64,000 bases of DNA from Chromatiales bacterium (GCA_024234935.1 JACKNI010000003.1:62001-126000), one strand, 5' to 3'; counted from the stretch's first letter, positions 45,939 to 54,951 are shown. The notes: generated by a model not told the origin, from the letters alone. A program made the numbers and translations.

Positions 45939-46886
45939 ATGGCTTCTTATTGCATACTTGGCGGAACGGGATTCATCGGCTCGCGACTCGTCGCCCACCT
46001 GGCCAACCGTGGGCACCGCATCACGGTACCCACGCGCGATCCGGAGCGGGCCCGCCACTTGCGTATCCAGCCATCGGTAAAGCTCGTTCGCGCCGATGTC
46101 TTTGCGCCCGGCACGCTGGCCACCCTGCTCACCGGGGCTGATGCCGTCGTCAACCTGATTGGCATCCTGAATGAATCAGGCCGCGACGGCCGGGGCTTTC
46201 ATCGCGTCCATGTGGAACTGATGGAGACGCTGATCGCTGCCTGTAAAAGCGCAGGCGTCTCGCGGCTTGTACAGCTCAGCGCACTGAATGCCGGGGCGCC
46301 GCAGGCAAGCAGTTACTACTTGCGCAGCAAAGGCGAAGCGGAAGCGCTGTTGCGGAAGTCGCAGCTCGACTGGACGATCCTGCAGCCCTCTGTCGTCTTC
46401 GGTCCCGGCGACGATTTCATCAACCGCTTTGCAGGGCTGGTCCGGCTGATTCCCTGGGCCTTCACATTGCCCATGCCGAACACCCGCTTTGCGCCGATCC
46501 ATGTAGACGATCTGGTCAGCGCCATCACGCGCGTACTGGACAGGCCCGATACGACACATCAGACCCTGCAGCTCTATGGAGCCGAGACCTTTACCCTGAA
46601 AGAAATCGTCCAGATGATTACTGACACCCTGGGACTCAATCGGCGGATCATCGGCATGTCGAAAGGACTGTCACGGGCCCAGGCAGCCTGGATGGACTTC
46701 GTACCTGGCAAACCCTTTTCTACCGACAACTACCGCTCGATGCTTCTCGACAGCGTCGGCACCGAAGACGGACTGCAGCGCCTGGGCATCAAACCGCGCT
46801 CACTGACCGCGAACCTGGCCACGACACTGGCAGGAGCCGGCGTGCATAGCCATTACGATATCTGTCGTCGCACGGCCGGGCGCTGA
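45939..46886 (+). CDS. Complex I NDUFA9-like NAD(P)-binding protein
   Basis: 315 residues of the atypical short-chain dehydrogenase family. The Rossmann motif ILGGTGFIGSRL begins at residue 6, LIGILNE and QLSALNA follow, and YYLRSKGEAEALL retains the YxxxK pattern. Related proteins include the eukaryotic complex I accessory subunit NDUFA9; in bacteria the role is unknown. It starts 21 nt after the protease gene, so a shared transcript is likely, and cca follows after 25 nt. No membrane segment is evident. Confidence 0.87.
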   Translation: MASYCILGGTGFIGSRLVAHLANRGHRITVPTRDPERARHLRIQPSVKLVRADVFAPGTLATLLTGADAVVNLIGILNESGRDGRGFHRVHVELMETLIAACKSAGVSRLVQLSALNAGAPQASSYYLRSKGEAEALLRKSQLDWTILQPSVVFGPGDDFINRFAGLVRLIPWAFTLPMPNTRFAPIHVDDLVSAITRVLDRPDTTHQTLQLYGAETFTLKEIVQMITDTLGLNRRIIGMSKGLSRAQAAWMDFVPGKPFSTDNYRSMLLDSVGTEDGLQRLGIKPRSLTANLATTLAGAGVHSHYDICRRTAGR

Positions 46887-46911
46887 TGGCCTGTACCGCG
46901 AGGTCCGGCCC

Positions 46912-48168
46912 ATGCAGATCTATCTGGTAGGCGGCGCTGTTCGTGACCGGTTGCTGGGCCTGCCTGTCAGGGAGCGTGACTGGGTCGTGGTCGGCGCAAC
47001 GCCGGCCGAGCTCGAAGCGCAAGGCTATCGGCGCGTAGGCCGGAGTTTTCCGGTTTACCTCCACCCCGTAACCCATGAGGAATATGCGCTCGCGCGTACC
47101 GAACTCAAGACCGGCCCCGGTTATCACGGCTTCGATGTCCGCTCCGACCCCTCGGTAACGCTGGAAGAAGACCTGCAGCGACGCGACCTCACCATCAATG
47201 CCATCGCTGAGGACAGCTTCGGCACGCTCATCGACCCGGCCGGCGGCCAGACACACCTGCGTGAACGGCTTCTGCATCACGTCTCCGCCGCTTTCCGCGA
47301 AGACCCGGTGCGCATCCTGCGCGTTGCACGCTTTGCAGCCCGCTTTCATGACCTGGGCTTCCGCGTAGCGGACGCCACTCTGCATCTCATGCGCGAGATG
47401 GTGGCAGCCGGCGAGGTCGCCGCACTGGTGCCGGAGCGCGTCTGGCAGGAGACCGAATCAGCCCTCGGCGAGTCGCGCCCGGATATCTACTTTCAGGTAC
47501 TCCACGACTGCGGAGCACTGGCCGTCGTGTTTCCGGAGGTGGCTGTGCTGTTCGGCGTACCGCAACCTGAAAAGTGGCACCCGGAAATCGATACCGGCCG
47601 GCACATCCTGCTGGCCCTGCGCGAATCGGCCCGGCTCGGACATGAGCGTGAAGTGCGCTTTGCGGTGCTGGTACACGATCTGGGCAAGGGCACCACACCC
47701 AAGAGTGAACTGCCCAGGCATCTCGGGCATGAACAGCGGGGTATCGCGCTCGTAGAGCAGCTTTGCGACAGGCTCGCGATACCCAACCGCTTCAGGGACC
47801 TGGCCATCGCGGTAACCCGCCAGCATGGCAACTGCCATCGCGCCCTGGAACTCAAGCCAGCGACGCTGCTCAGCCTGCTTGAGAGTCTGGACGCCTTCCG
47901 TCGGGCTGACCGGGTGGAGCCCTTTCTCGACGCCTGCGAAGCAGACGCGCGGGGCCGTACCGGGCTGGAGACACGGCCCTACCCGCAACGTGAGCTGATT
48001 CATGCCGTGTGGCAGGCGGCGCGATCCGTTGATACGGCAACGATCGCCAGACAGGGACTTGCCGGCGAGGCACTCGGTGCCGCCATTCGTCAGGCGCGCC
48101 TGGACGCCTGTGCCGCGGCCCGCGCCCGTTTCATGGCTGACCGGGCAGCATCCGAGCAGCCCGAGTGA
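46912..48168 (+). CDS. cca: CCA tRNA nucleotidyltransferase
   Basis: Adds or repairs the 3'-CCA end of tRNAs without a template. 418 residues; class II enzyme. The head domain has VGGAVRDRLLG and the DxD catalytic motif RDWVVVG, then RRDLTINAIAED, DPVRILRVARFAARF and a C-terminal HD domain with VHDLGKGTTPKSELP and HEQRGI, as in the E. coli protein (412 aa). The phosphohydrolase domain metal ligands are visible, so it may also have phosphatase activity. It lies 25 nt after the NDUFA9-like gene and converges on the MidA-type gene. Confidence 0.95.
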   Translation: MQIYLVGGAVRDRLLGLPVRERDWVVVGATPAELEAQGYRRVGRSFPVYLHPVTHEEYALARTELKTGPGYHGFDVRSDPSVTLEEDLQRRDLTINAIAEDSFGTLIDPAGGQTHLRERLLHHVSAAFREDPVRILRVARFAARFHDLGFRVADATLHLMREMVAAGEVAALVPERVWQETESALGESRPDIYFQVLHDCGALAVVFPEVAVLFGVPQPEKWHPEIDTGRHILLALRESARLGHEREVRFAVLVHDLGKGTTPKSELPRHLGHEQRGIALVEQLCDRLAIPNRFRDLAIAVTRQHGNCHRALELKPATLLSLLESLDAFRRADRVEPFLDACEADARGRTGLETRPYPQRELIHAVWQAARSVDTATIARQGLAGEALGAAIRQARLDACAAARARFMADRAASEQPE

Positions 48169-48173
48169 GGCCC

Positions 48174-49358
48174 TTACAGCCCTGGACGCATGTCGCGCAC
48201 CGTCAGCTCGAAAGCGGGCTCAAAGTCCCGGGTCAGCGCCAGCATCTTGAATCGTTCACCCATCTCGCCGGGCATCAGCAACTGCCTGAGTTCTGTCGCC
48301 ATGGCCTGCATCCGGGCCGGTGATTGGCCCTGATTCCCAGTTCCACCGGTTTCCATTTCCTGCAGGATGCCGGTGGCGAGCAGGAAATGAGCCTGCGTCG
48401 TGTAGGCCGCCACGTCGAGACCCGCCGCCGCTCCGGCTCGCGCGGCTGCACTGAAATCAACCCACGCCGTGATGTCCTGCAAGCCTGGCAGGAAAAACGG
48501 ATCGGCATGCCAGTGATGCCGATAGTGGCAGGCGAGAGTGCCCTCTGTACGCTGCGGGTGATAGTACTCACGACGCGAGTAGCCATAGTCCGTGAAGAGT
48601 GCAAGCCCCTGACCAAGACTTGTTGCCAGCGTGGCGATCCACGCCGGCTGGCGCAGCGACACCTCGGAGCTGTAGCCATCGGGCAATCTGCCGCCGATAT
48701 CCTGCTCGATTGCCCGGACCGCAGCTTCAAGCGCTGCAGGCGCCGGTATCGATGCCCAGCAAAGTTTGCCAGCCTGCAATTGCACGCCGAGTTGGCGGGG
48801 TTTCCCGTCCTGCATGGTGAAGCGCTCGGCCGGCAGCGCATCGAGCACTTCATTGGCAATCAGGAGACCGGTCAATGGTGTCGCGGGCAGACGATCCAGC
48901 CACTGCACCCTGTCAAGCAACTCCGGAACCCGTGCAGCCAGTACAGCGCGCTGGCGCTCACGCAAGTCGGCGCTGACCTCAAGCAGCAGATATTGCCGGG
49001 GCGGATTCGCACGCAAGGCCCCGAGCAGGTCGGCTGCCAGTGCACCGGTGCCGCCACCGACCTCCAGCACCACGCCCCCATCAAGCTGGTCGAGAGCCCG
49101 GCCCGCCACCCGCGCCAGACAGCCCGCAAACAGACTGCCAAGCCCGGGTGCCGTGACGAAGTCACCCGCCGGTCCAAACTTCTGCGCTCCCGCACTGTAG
49201 TAACCGAGGCCCGGCGCATACAGCACCAGATCCATGTAGTCCGCGAAACTGATCCAGCCGCCGCTGTCAGCCAGACGCGCACGCACGAGATCCGCAACAC
49301 GGGCACTGTGCGCAAGGGCAGAATCATCGGGAACCGGCAGCTCAGACCTGTTGTGCAT
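48174..49358 (-). CDS. MidA/NDUFAF7-type SAM-dependent methyltransferase
   Basis: 394 residues of the DUF185 family (PF02636). The conserved N-terminus ISFADYMDLVLYAPGLGYYSAG, then GDFVTAPGLGSLFAGCLA and the SAM motif LEVGGGTGALAADLL, and later ANEVLDALPAERF and LFTDYGYSRREYYHPQR are all present. The human homologue NDUFAF7 methylates a complex I subunit; the bacterial function is not established. It diverges from the pteridine reductase gene (64-nt gap) and converges on cca. Confidence 0.9.
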   Translation of the reverse strand: MHNRSELPVPDDSALAHSARVADLVRARLADSGGWISFADYMDLVLYAPGLGYYSAGAQKFGPAGDFVTAPGLGSLFAGCLARVAGRALDQLDGGVVLEVGGGTGALAADLLGALRANPPRQYLLLEVSADLRERQRAVLAARVPELLDRVQWLDRLPATPLTGLLIANEVLDALPAERFTMQDGKPRQLGVQLQAGKLCWASIPAPAALEAAVRAIEQDIGGRLPDGYSSEVSLRQPAWIATLATSLGQGLALFTDYGYSRREYYHPQRTEGTLACHYRHHWHADPFFLPGLQDITAWVDFSAAARAGAAAGLDVAAYTTQAHFLLATGILQEMETGGTGNQGQSPARMQAMATELRQLLMPGEMGERFKMLALTRDFEPAFELTVRDMRPGL

Positions 49359-49422
49359 GGTGGTGTAATCTTAAGCTTCAGCATCAAAACGCCTGCATCG
49401 CGCAGACAGGACAGTAACCGCA

Positions 49423-50205
49423 ATGACGAACCCAGCAACTGGCGACACCACCGGGACCGACAGCCCGACGCTGACGGGAAAGTGGGCGCTGATCACCGGT
49501 GCCGCACGCCGGGTCGGTGCGGAGATCGCCACGACGCTGCACGCGCAGGGTGCGGGTGTCGCGATCCACTACCGCGGATCCGCAGACCAGGCCCTGACAC
49601 TGGTACGTCAGCTCAATGACCGACGCCCGGATTCAGCGCTCGCCGTACAGGCCGATCTTGTCCAGACCAGCCAACTGGGCGCGCTGATCGAGACCGTCAC
49701 GGCCCGTTCCGGCCGGCTCGACATCCTGATCAATAACGCCTCGAGTTTCTACCCCACGCCTTTGGCAACTGTTACCGAAAGCCAGTGGGCAGATCTGATC
49801 GGCACCAACCTCAAGGCGCCCTTGTTTCTCGCCCAGGCGGCGCTGCCGCACCTCAAAGCCTCGCGCGGGGTCATCATCAACATAGTGGATATCCACGCCG
49901 TCCGGCCGCTCAGGGATCACACCGCCTACGGTGCTGCGAAGGCCGGCCTCGCTTTTCTGACCCGCGCACTGGCTCGCGACCTTGCGCCTGACATCCGCGT
50001 GAATGGCGTGGCACCAGGCGCAATTCTCTGGCCCGACGGCGGTGTGAGCGACAGCATGCGGGATACCGTGTTGCGCCAGATTCCCTTGAAGCGGGTCGGC
50101 GAGCCGGCCGATATCGCCGGATGTGTGCTGTACCTGGTACGTGACGCCAGTTACGTGACGGGGCAGATCATCGCCGTCGATGGTGGCCGCAGCGCAGGTT
50201 GGTAA
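49423..50205 (+). CDS. Pteridine reductase (PTR1/FolM-like short-chain dehydrogenase)
   Basis: 260 residues. The Rossmann motif TGAARRVGAEIA has the Arg pattern of NADPH-using pteridine reductases. At the position of the classical SDR Ser there is Asp 156 (IVDIHA), with Tyr 169 and Lys 173 (AYGAAK), the arrangement known for PTR1. It would reduce dihydrofolate and/or dihydrobiopterin to tetrahydro forms. Nearby folK and folB, on the opposite strand, make folate function more likely. The first 18 residues look disordered, so an internal start cannot be excluded. Confidence 0.86.
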   Translation: MTNPATGDTTGTDSPTLTGKWALITGAARRVGAEIATTLHAQGAGVAIHYRGSADQALTLVRQLNDRRPDSALAVQADLVQTSQLGALIETVTARSGRLDILINNASSFYPTPLATVTESQWADLIGTNLKAPLFLAQAALPHLKASRGVIINIVDIHAVRPLRDHTAYGAAKAGLAFLTRALARDLAPDIRVNGVAPGAILWPDGGVSDSMRDTVLRQIPLKRVGEPADIAGCVLYLVRDASYVTGQIIAVDGGRSAGW

Positions 50206-50232
50206 GCACCGGCAGTTGGCCCGGCAGCAGAC

Positions 50233-50745
50233 TCAGATGATTGTCTCCGTTACCCGCTGCAAGGGATGGGCGGCCTGGTCAAAGGCTGCCCACAGTTCTG
50301 CCATCGTTTCGCCAGTCAGCGGATGCCGGAGCCCCGGCGCAAGCTCGGCCAGGGGACCCAGGACAAAGGCATATTTCCTGATGTCCTCGCGCGGCACACG
50401 AATCGAAGGCTCGGGCAGCACGGCATCGCCGTAGAGCAGGAGATCCAGATCCAGGGTTCGCGATGAAAACGGGTCCGGACCGCGCACCCGACCGGCCAGC
50501 ACATGCAGGCGTTCGAGTTCCGCGATGATTGCAGCGGGAGACTCGGCGGTACGAAAGTGCAGCACGAGGTTCAGAAAATCATCGCCGGCAAAGCCGACGG
50601 CGGGATTGCGGTATACGCCCGAGATTTCCAGCTCACCAAAGGACTTCCGGAGTTCCCGGCAGGCCAGACGCAGATTCTCTACCGGCGCCACATTACTGCC
50701 GGCACTGACATACACGTCGACGGGCGACCGCTTGGCCACCGTCAC
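50233..50745 (-). CDS. folK: 2-amino-4-hydroxy-6-hydroxymethyldihydropteridine pyrophosphokinase (HPPK)
   Basis: Transfers pyrophosphate from ATP to 6-hydroxymethyl-dihydropterin in folate synthesis. 170 residues (typically about 160). VYVSAGSNVAPVENL is the N-terminal motif, and FSSRTLDLDLLLYGD holds the catalytic Asp pair and nucleotide-binding loop. The C-terminus ends HPLTGETMAELWA. The start overlaps the folB stop by 4 nt (50742-50745), so the two are translationally coupled. Dihydropteroate synthase (folP) is not in the window. Confidence 0.95.
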   Translation of the reverse strand: MTVAKRSPVDVYVSAGSNVAPVENLRLACRELRKSFGELEISGVYRNPAVGFAGDDFLNLVLHFRTAESPAAIIAELERLHVLAGRVRGPDPFSSRTLDLDLLLYGDAVLPEPSIRVPREDIRKYAFVLGPLAELAPGLRHPLTGETMAELWAAFDQAAHPLQRVTETII

Positions 50746-51098
50746 TCGCGCTGGCCGCGCTCAATGACGACACCGACATCGCGTGACCCGCGAATTGCCC
50801 ATGGCTTGTGTACCGCCACTCGCACCCAGGGCACGCCGAACTCGTCGACAACAAGCGCCGCAATCTGCTCGGCCATTGTCTCGATCAGATTGAAGCTGGA
50901 GCCGGCCACGAACGCCTTCACTCGACGCGTCACCGCCTTGTAGTCCAGCGTATCTTCGATCCGGTCACTGCGCGCTGCACGCCGGATATCGGTATCCATA
51001 TCCAGATCTATGCTCACGATCTGCGGCATGCGCCGTTCCCACTCCCAGATACCGACGATGGTACGGATGCGGAGGTCGCGCAGAAAAATCGTGTCCAT
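50742..51098 (-). CDS. folB: Dihydroneopterin aldolase
   Basis: Cleaves 7,8-dihydroneopterin to 6-hydroxymethyl-dihydropterin, the substrate of FolK. 118 residues from ATG 51098, preceded by GGAAGA. IFLRDLRIRTIVGIWEWERR is the family opening; DTLDYKAVTRRVKAFV and the substrate-binding NLIETMAEQIAALV follow. An in-frame longer start would add a non-homologous tail. The stop overlaps the folK start by 4 nt, and tsaD ends 25 nt downstream-upstream on the same strand, so tsaD-folB-folK could be one operon. Confidence 0.94.
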   Translation of the reverse strand: MDTIFLRDLRIRTIVGIWEWERRMPQIVSIDLDMDTDIRRAARSDRIEDTLDYKAVTRRVKAFVAGSSFNLIETMAEQIAALVVDEFGVPWVRVAVHKPWAIRGSRDVGVVIERGQRE

Positions 51099-51123
51099 CG
51101 TTCTTCCGTGATGTGGGCAGGCT

Positions 51124-52152
51124 TCAGGGCCGCAGTTCTTCCAGTGGCCAGCGGGGACGGGCGGTGACATGCAAATCCCGAAATGCCTCCGGCGCGGCTG
51201 CCAGGCGCAGGCAGCCAGTAAACGCGATCATGGCTGCATTGTCTGTACAGAACTCCGTCCGTGGATAGTAAACAGTGGCGCCAAGGCGTGACAGCCCGTC
51301 CCGGAGCCGCTCGCGCAGCAATCGATTTGCCCCTACCCCGCCGGCGATGACCAGTCGCTTGTGGCCGGTTGATTCGATCGCCCGGCAGGACCTGGCCACC
51401 AGCGTATCCACGATCGCTTCCTGATAGGAATTCGCAAGGTCCGCCCGGGCACCGCTGTCCAGCGCCGAGATCCCGCCCTGGTCCCGTACCTGCAGGGCCA
51501 GAGCTGTCTTCAGCCCACTGAAGCTGAAATCCAGGCCCGGTTTGTTCCACATCGGCCGCGGAAGCGCGTACCGTCCCGGCCGTCCCTGATCGGCGAGGCC
51601 TGCGAGCCGCGGGCCACCCGGATAAGGCAGACCCAGCAGTTTGGCCCCCTTGTCAAAGGCTTCTCCCGCCGCATCATCTAGGGTTTCGCCCAGTATCTTG
51701 TACATACCGAGCCCCCGCACCTCGACCAGCAGCGTATGCCCACCCGAAACCAGCAGCGCCACAAAGGGAAATCCGGGTGGTTCCGGCTCAAGCAGGGTCG
51801 CCAGCAAATGCGCTTCCATATGGTGGACGGGAATCGCGGGGATCCCCCAGCCGAACGCCAGACCCACGCCGGTCGTGGCACCGACCAGCAGGGCGCCAAC
51901 CAGTCCCGGTCCGGCGGTATAGGCCACCCCGGACAACTCATGGGACCGCACCCCCGATTGCGCGAGGACCGCCTCAACCAGCGGCATCAGCTTGCGGATA
52001 TGGTCGCGTGAGGCGAGTTCCGGCACCACACCACCGTATGGCGCGTGGGTTTCAACCTGGCTGAACAGACAATGGCCGCGCAGGCCGGAATCCGTGTCAT
52101 AGACAGCTGCAGCGGTCTCGTCGCAGCTGGTTTCCAGACCGAGAACAATCAT
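51124..52152 (-). CDS. tsaD: tRNA N6-adenosine threonylcarbamoyltransferase TsaD
   Basis: Adds threonylcarbamoyl to A37 of ANN-decoding tRNAs with TsaBCE. 342 residues from ATG 52152, with GGAG 10 nt upstream; the family start [16 protein letters not shown] fits. The metal/threonylcarbamoyl-AMP site [10 protein letters not shown], the SGGHT loop, [18 protein letters not shown] and the C-terminal [14 protein letters not shown] are all present. ATG codons at 52164 and 52176 are alternatives. It is divergent from rpsU, as in enterics. Confidence 0.96.
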   Translation of the reverse strand: MIVLGLETSCDETAAAVYDTDSGLRGHCLFSQVETHAPYGGVVPELASRDHIRKLMPLVEAVLAQSGVRSHELSGVAYTAGPGLVGALLVGATTGVGLAFGWGIPAIPVHHMEAHLLATLLEPEPPGFPFVALLVSGGHTLLVEVRGLGMYKILGETLDDAAGEAFDKGAKLLGLPYPGGPRLAGLADQGRPGRYALPRPMWNKPGLDFSFSGLKTALALQVRDQGGISALDSGARADLANSYQEAIVDTLVARSCRAIESTGHKRLVIAGGVGANRLLRERLRDGLSRLGATVYYPRTEFCTDNAAMIAFTGCLRLAAAPEAFRDLHVTARPRWPLEELRP

Positions 52153-52190
52153 CTGTCCGAGCTCCATTCCGGTCATCCGATGGGAATCCT

Positions 52191-52219
52191 TTGCAAAACG
52201 GCGTCTGAGTGGCTATATT
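52191..52219 (+). promoter_or_regulatory. Promoter of the rpsU-yqeY-dnaG-rpoD operon
   Basis: TTGCAA (52191-52196) and TATATT (52214-52219), 17 nt apart, are a good sigma-70 promoter, with an expected transcription start near 52226. It overlaps the 5' end of the divergent tsaD region. A hairpin with a T-run begins about 4 nt into the transcript (52230). Confidence 0.6.
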
Positions 52220-52229
52220 TTTGGGTTCG

Positions 52230-52254
52230 TCCGGCCCAGAGAGCCGGATTTTTT
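52230..52254 (+). terminator. Terminator-like hairpin in the rpsU leader (possible attenuator)
   Basis: TCCGGC pairs with GCCGGA across a seven-base loop and is followed by six T. It reads as a rho-independent terminator on the plus strand, yet no plus-strand gene lies upstream, and it is about 70 nt before the rpsU start. The tsaD strand has no T-run after this stem. Confidence 0.5.
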
Positions 52255-52272
52255 GCCCGTCCAACCAACAAC

Positions 52273-52302
52273 TGGTCCGCTGCCTCTCAGCTTGGCGGAC
52301 CA
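52273..52302 (+). promoter_or_regulatory. Stem-loop just before the rpsU ribosome binding site
   Basis: TGGTCCGC (52273-52280) pairs perfectly with GCGGACCA (52295-52302), a stable 8-bp stem with a 14-base loop. It lies 7 nt before AAGGA, so it could affect initiation on rpsU. No T-run follows, so it is not a terminator. Confidence 0.5.
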
Positions 52303-52322
52303 ACAATTTAAGGATCAGGACC

Positions 52323-52538
52323 TTGCCCGGCGTTCGAGTACGAGAAAACGAGCATTTTGACGCCGCCCTCCGGCGTTTCAAGCGCGCTTGCGAAAAGGCG
52401 GGGGTTCTTACCGAACTTCGTCGCCGGGAATTTTACGAAAAGCCCACGCAGGAGCGTAAACGCAAGAAGGCGGCAGCCGTCAAGCGTCAACAGAAGAAAA
52501 GCGCCCGCGAAACCAGTCGGCGAGTCCGCCTCTACTGA
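52323..52538 (+). CDS. rpsU: 30S ribosomal protein bS21
   Basis: 71 residues, exactly the E. coli length, if translation starts at TTG 52323, read as Met: (M)[27 protein letters not shown] and the basic C-terminus ending RRVRLY. The frame has no ATG near the N-terminus; upstream residues in this frame are unrelated to bS21. AAGGA about 8 nt upstream fits. bS21 is at the 30S platform and helps initiation. It heads rpsU-yqeY-dnaG-rpoD. Start choice rests on homology and the lack of any ATG/GTG near the correct N-terminus. Confidence 0.93.
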   Translation: MPGVRVRENEHFDAALRRFKRACEKAGVLTELRRREFYEKPTQERKRKKAAAVKRQQKKSARETSRRVRLY

Positions 52539-52663
52539 ATCGTGCCGCGCACAAGCGCGCGGCGCAGAGACCAGTTTGCGGCAAGACCGGACCACCCCAC
52601 AGGTGAAGGCCGGTGCGACATTCCGGCTGGGGCGCCCAACCGCTATACAGAGGGGAACCGACC

Positions 52664-53116
52664 GTGTCGCTGCTCAAGGCACAGATCCAGGAAGACATGA
52701 AGTCCTCGATGCGGGCTGGCGACAAGAGTCGCCTGTCGGTAGTGCGGATGCTCCTGGCGGCAATCAAGCAGCGCGAAGTCGACGAGCGCACCGAAACCAC
52801 TGATGCAGCGGTGCTGCAGATCATCGAGAAGCAGATCAGGCAGCGACGCGAATCGGCCACCCAGTTCACTGCTGGTGGCCGCGCAGATCTCGCTGACAAG
52901 GAAATTTCCGAGATCGCCGTGCTGCAGACATGGTTGCCGAGCGCGCTGTCGGCGGAGGAACTGGACACGCTGATCGATGAGGTCATGACGGCCAGCGCGG
53001 CGACAACCATGAAAGACATGGGCCGCGTGATGGCGGCACTGCGGGAACGTGCCCAGGGCCGCGCCGACTTCGGCGCCATTGGTGAGCGTGTAAAAGCCCG
53101 CCTCTCCGGCAAGTAA
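52664..53116 (+). CDS. yqeY: GatB/YqeY domain protein
   Basis: 150 residues from GTG 52664, after AGGGGA. It equals the C-terminal tRNA-binding domain of GatB/Asp-tRNA amidotransferase as a stand-alone protein: LKAQIQEDMKSSMRAGDKSRLSVVRMLLAAIKQ and the KEISEIAVLQTWLPSALS middle. Function is uncertain, but it commonly lies between rpsU and dnaG. It starts 125 nt after rpsU; that gap has a GC-rich stem (about 52544-52564) but no T-run, so I do not call a terminator there. Confidence 0.94.
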   Translation: MSLLKAQIQEDMKSSMRAGDKSRLSVVRMLLAAIKQREVDERTETTDAAVLQIIEKQIRQRRESATQFTAGGRADLADKEISEIAVLQTWLPSALSAEELDTLIDEVMTASAATTMKDMGRVMAALRERAQGRADFGAIGERVKARLSGK

Positions 53117-53160
53117 TCAGGCTGCCGGTCAGCCGACCGACAAGGAGCCGGATCTCTATC

Positions 53161-54951
53161 GTGAGTGGTCGAATTCCGCAGGACTTCATCGACGACCTGG
53201 TACAGCGGGCCGATATCGTCGAGGTTGTCGGCTCGAGGGTTCCGCTCACCAAGGCCGGGCGTGAATACAAGGCCCGCTGCCCCTTCCATACCGAAAAAAC
53301 ACCCTCTTTCTGGGTCAGCCCGCAGAAGGGCTTCTATCACTGCTTTGGTTGTGGCGCACACGGCACGGCGCTCGGCTTCCTCATGGAGTTCGAGCGCCTC
53401 GACTTTCCCGTGGCTGTAGAAGAACTGGCGCGCAGCGTGGGCGTCGAAGTTCCACATACGGATAGCGAACGGACCTCGTCCGAACCGCTGTTCACGGTAC
53501 TCGAGAAAGCTGCCCACATTTTCAGACAGGCGCTGCGCGATAATCCGGTAGCCATTGACTACCTCAGGGAACGCGGCCTCGATGGTGAAACAGCACGGGA
53601 GTTCGGCATTGGCTATGCGCCGGCCGGCTGGGACACCCTGCTGAACAGCCTGGGCACCACCGAAGCGGACAGGGCACATCTGCTCGCAGCCGGACTCGTG
53701 ATCGCACGCGACACGGGTGGCTTCTACGACCGGTTCCGCGAACGGATCATGTTTCCAATCCGCGACACGCGGGGCCGGGTCATCGCCTTCGGCGGGCGGA
53801 TCATCGCCAATGGCGAACCCAAGTATCTGAACTCGCCCGAAACGCCGCTCTTTCACAAGGGCCGCGAACTGTATGGCCTGTATGAGGCACGGCGAGCCGA
53901 GCGGAATTTTGAGCGGATTCTGGTCGTCGAGGGCTACATGGACGTCGTGATGCTGGCCGCACATGGCATTCGCAATGCCGTCGGGACACTTGGCACAGCG
54001 ACGACCACCGAGCACCTGCGTCGCCTGTTTGGCGTGACCGGCGAAATCGTATTCTGTTTCGATGGCGACCGGGCCGGTCGAGATGCAGCCTGGCGGGCAC
54101 TGCAGACCAGCCTGCCACTGCTGCAGGATGGACGGCAGGTCCGCTTTCTCCTCCTGCCCGACAATGAAGACCCCGACTCGCTGGTGCGCCGCGAAGGCGC
54201 AGAGTCTTTCACCAGGCGCATCGGCACAAGCATGCCGCTGTCCGGGTTCATGATCGATTCGCTGACTCGCGATCTCAACCTCGACAACCTGGCAGACAAG
54301 GCGCGCCTCGCAGCACTGGCAAAGCCGCTGCTGGCCCAGTTGCCCGCCGGGGTGTATCGCGAACTGCTGACCGAGGAGCTGGCCCGCTGCGTCGGCCTGC
54401 CCCGTAACCGGCTCGAGGAACTGATGACCGGCGGCGCGCAGTCGCCGCTACCCGACCAGAAGCTGCCCCGGCGCAGCACAAGACCGGTCCGGCCCCATGG
54501 CGTGGCTAACCGGAGAGGATCTCTCAGCCGCCAGGCGATCAGCCTGCTGCTGCACTACCCCATTGTGGCCAGCCTGATACCCCTGCCGGATGCGCTGCTC
54601 TCGGCCGAGCTGCGCGGCCTGGAACTGCTCCGCGAACTGCATGGGCTTGCGAGCAGCCGGCCCGGCTTTGGCACTGCGGCCCTGCTTGAGCGTTTCCGCG
54701 GCCGCAGTGAACTGCCGCATCTGGCGCAACTGCTGGCCGAAGAACAGCTGATCGGTGCTGAAGATGCCAGTACCGAATTTGCCGATTGCCTGGAGCGCCT
54801 GGTTTCAGCTGCTATGCAGCAGGAACTGGCCGCGCTATTGCAGGAGGCCGGCCAGAGAACCCTGTCAGCCGAGGAACTTAGCCGCCTGGCCGACCTCCAA
54901 CGAACGGTTGTCGCCAGTCATGGCACGGCCCGCCGGGGCCTTGATAACTAA
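53161..54951 (+). CDS. dnaG: DNA primase DnaG
   Basis: Makes RNA primers for replication. 596 residues from GTG 53161 (AAGGAG about 14 nt upstream). The zinc-binding motif is complete (Cys 40, His 43, Cys 61, Cys 64). The TOPRIM domain holds VVEGYMDVVML near 254-266 and FDGDRAGRDAAW near 300, followed by a helicase-binding C-terminal domain with no evident changes. A usual member of the macromolecular-synthesis operon. The intergenic space from yqeY is 44 nt and shows no LexA box. Confidence 0.97.
   Translation: MSGRIPQDFIDDLVQRADIVEVVGSRVPLTKAGREYKARCPFHTEKTPSFWVSPQKGFYHCFGCGAHGTALGFLMEFERLDFPVAVEELARSVGVEVPHTDSERTSSEPLFTVLEKAAHIFRQALRDNPVAIDYLRERGLDGETAREFGIGYAPAGWDTLLNSLGTTEADRAHLLAAGLVIARDTGGFYDRFRERIMFPIRDTRGRVIAFGGRIIANGEPKYLNSPETPLFHKGRELYGLYEARRAERNFERILVVEGYMDVVMLAAHGIRNAVGTLGTATTTEHLRRLFGVTGEIVFCFDGDRAGRDAAWRALQTSLPLLQDGRQVRFLLLPDNEDPDSLVRREGAESFTRRIGTSMPLSGFMIDSLTRDLNLDNLADKARLAALAKPLLAQLPAGVYRELLTEELARCVGLPRNRLEELMTGGAQSPLPDQKLPRRSTRPVRPHGVANRRGSLSRQAISLLLHYPIVASLIPLPDALLSAELRGLELLRELHGLASSRPGFGTAALLERFRGRSELPHLAQLLAEEQLIGAEDASTEFADCLERLVSAAMQQELAALLQEAGQRTLSAEELSRLADLQRTVVASHGTARRGLDN

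Noticed and set aside
52544..52564. Terminator between rpsU and yqeY, as in the enteric operon
   Set aside because: A GC-rich stem is present but without a T-run, so there is no support for a rho-independent terminator.
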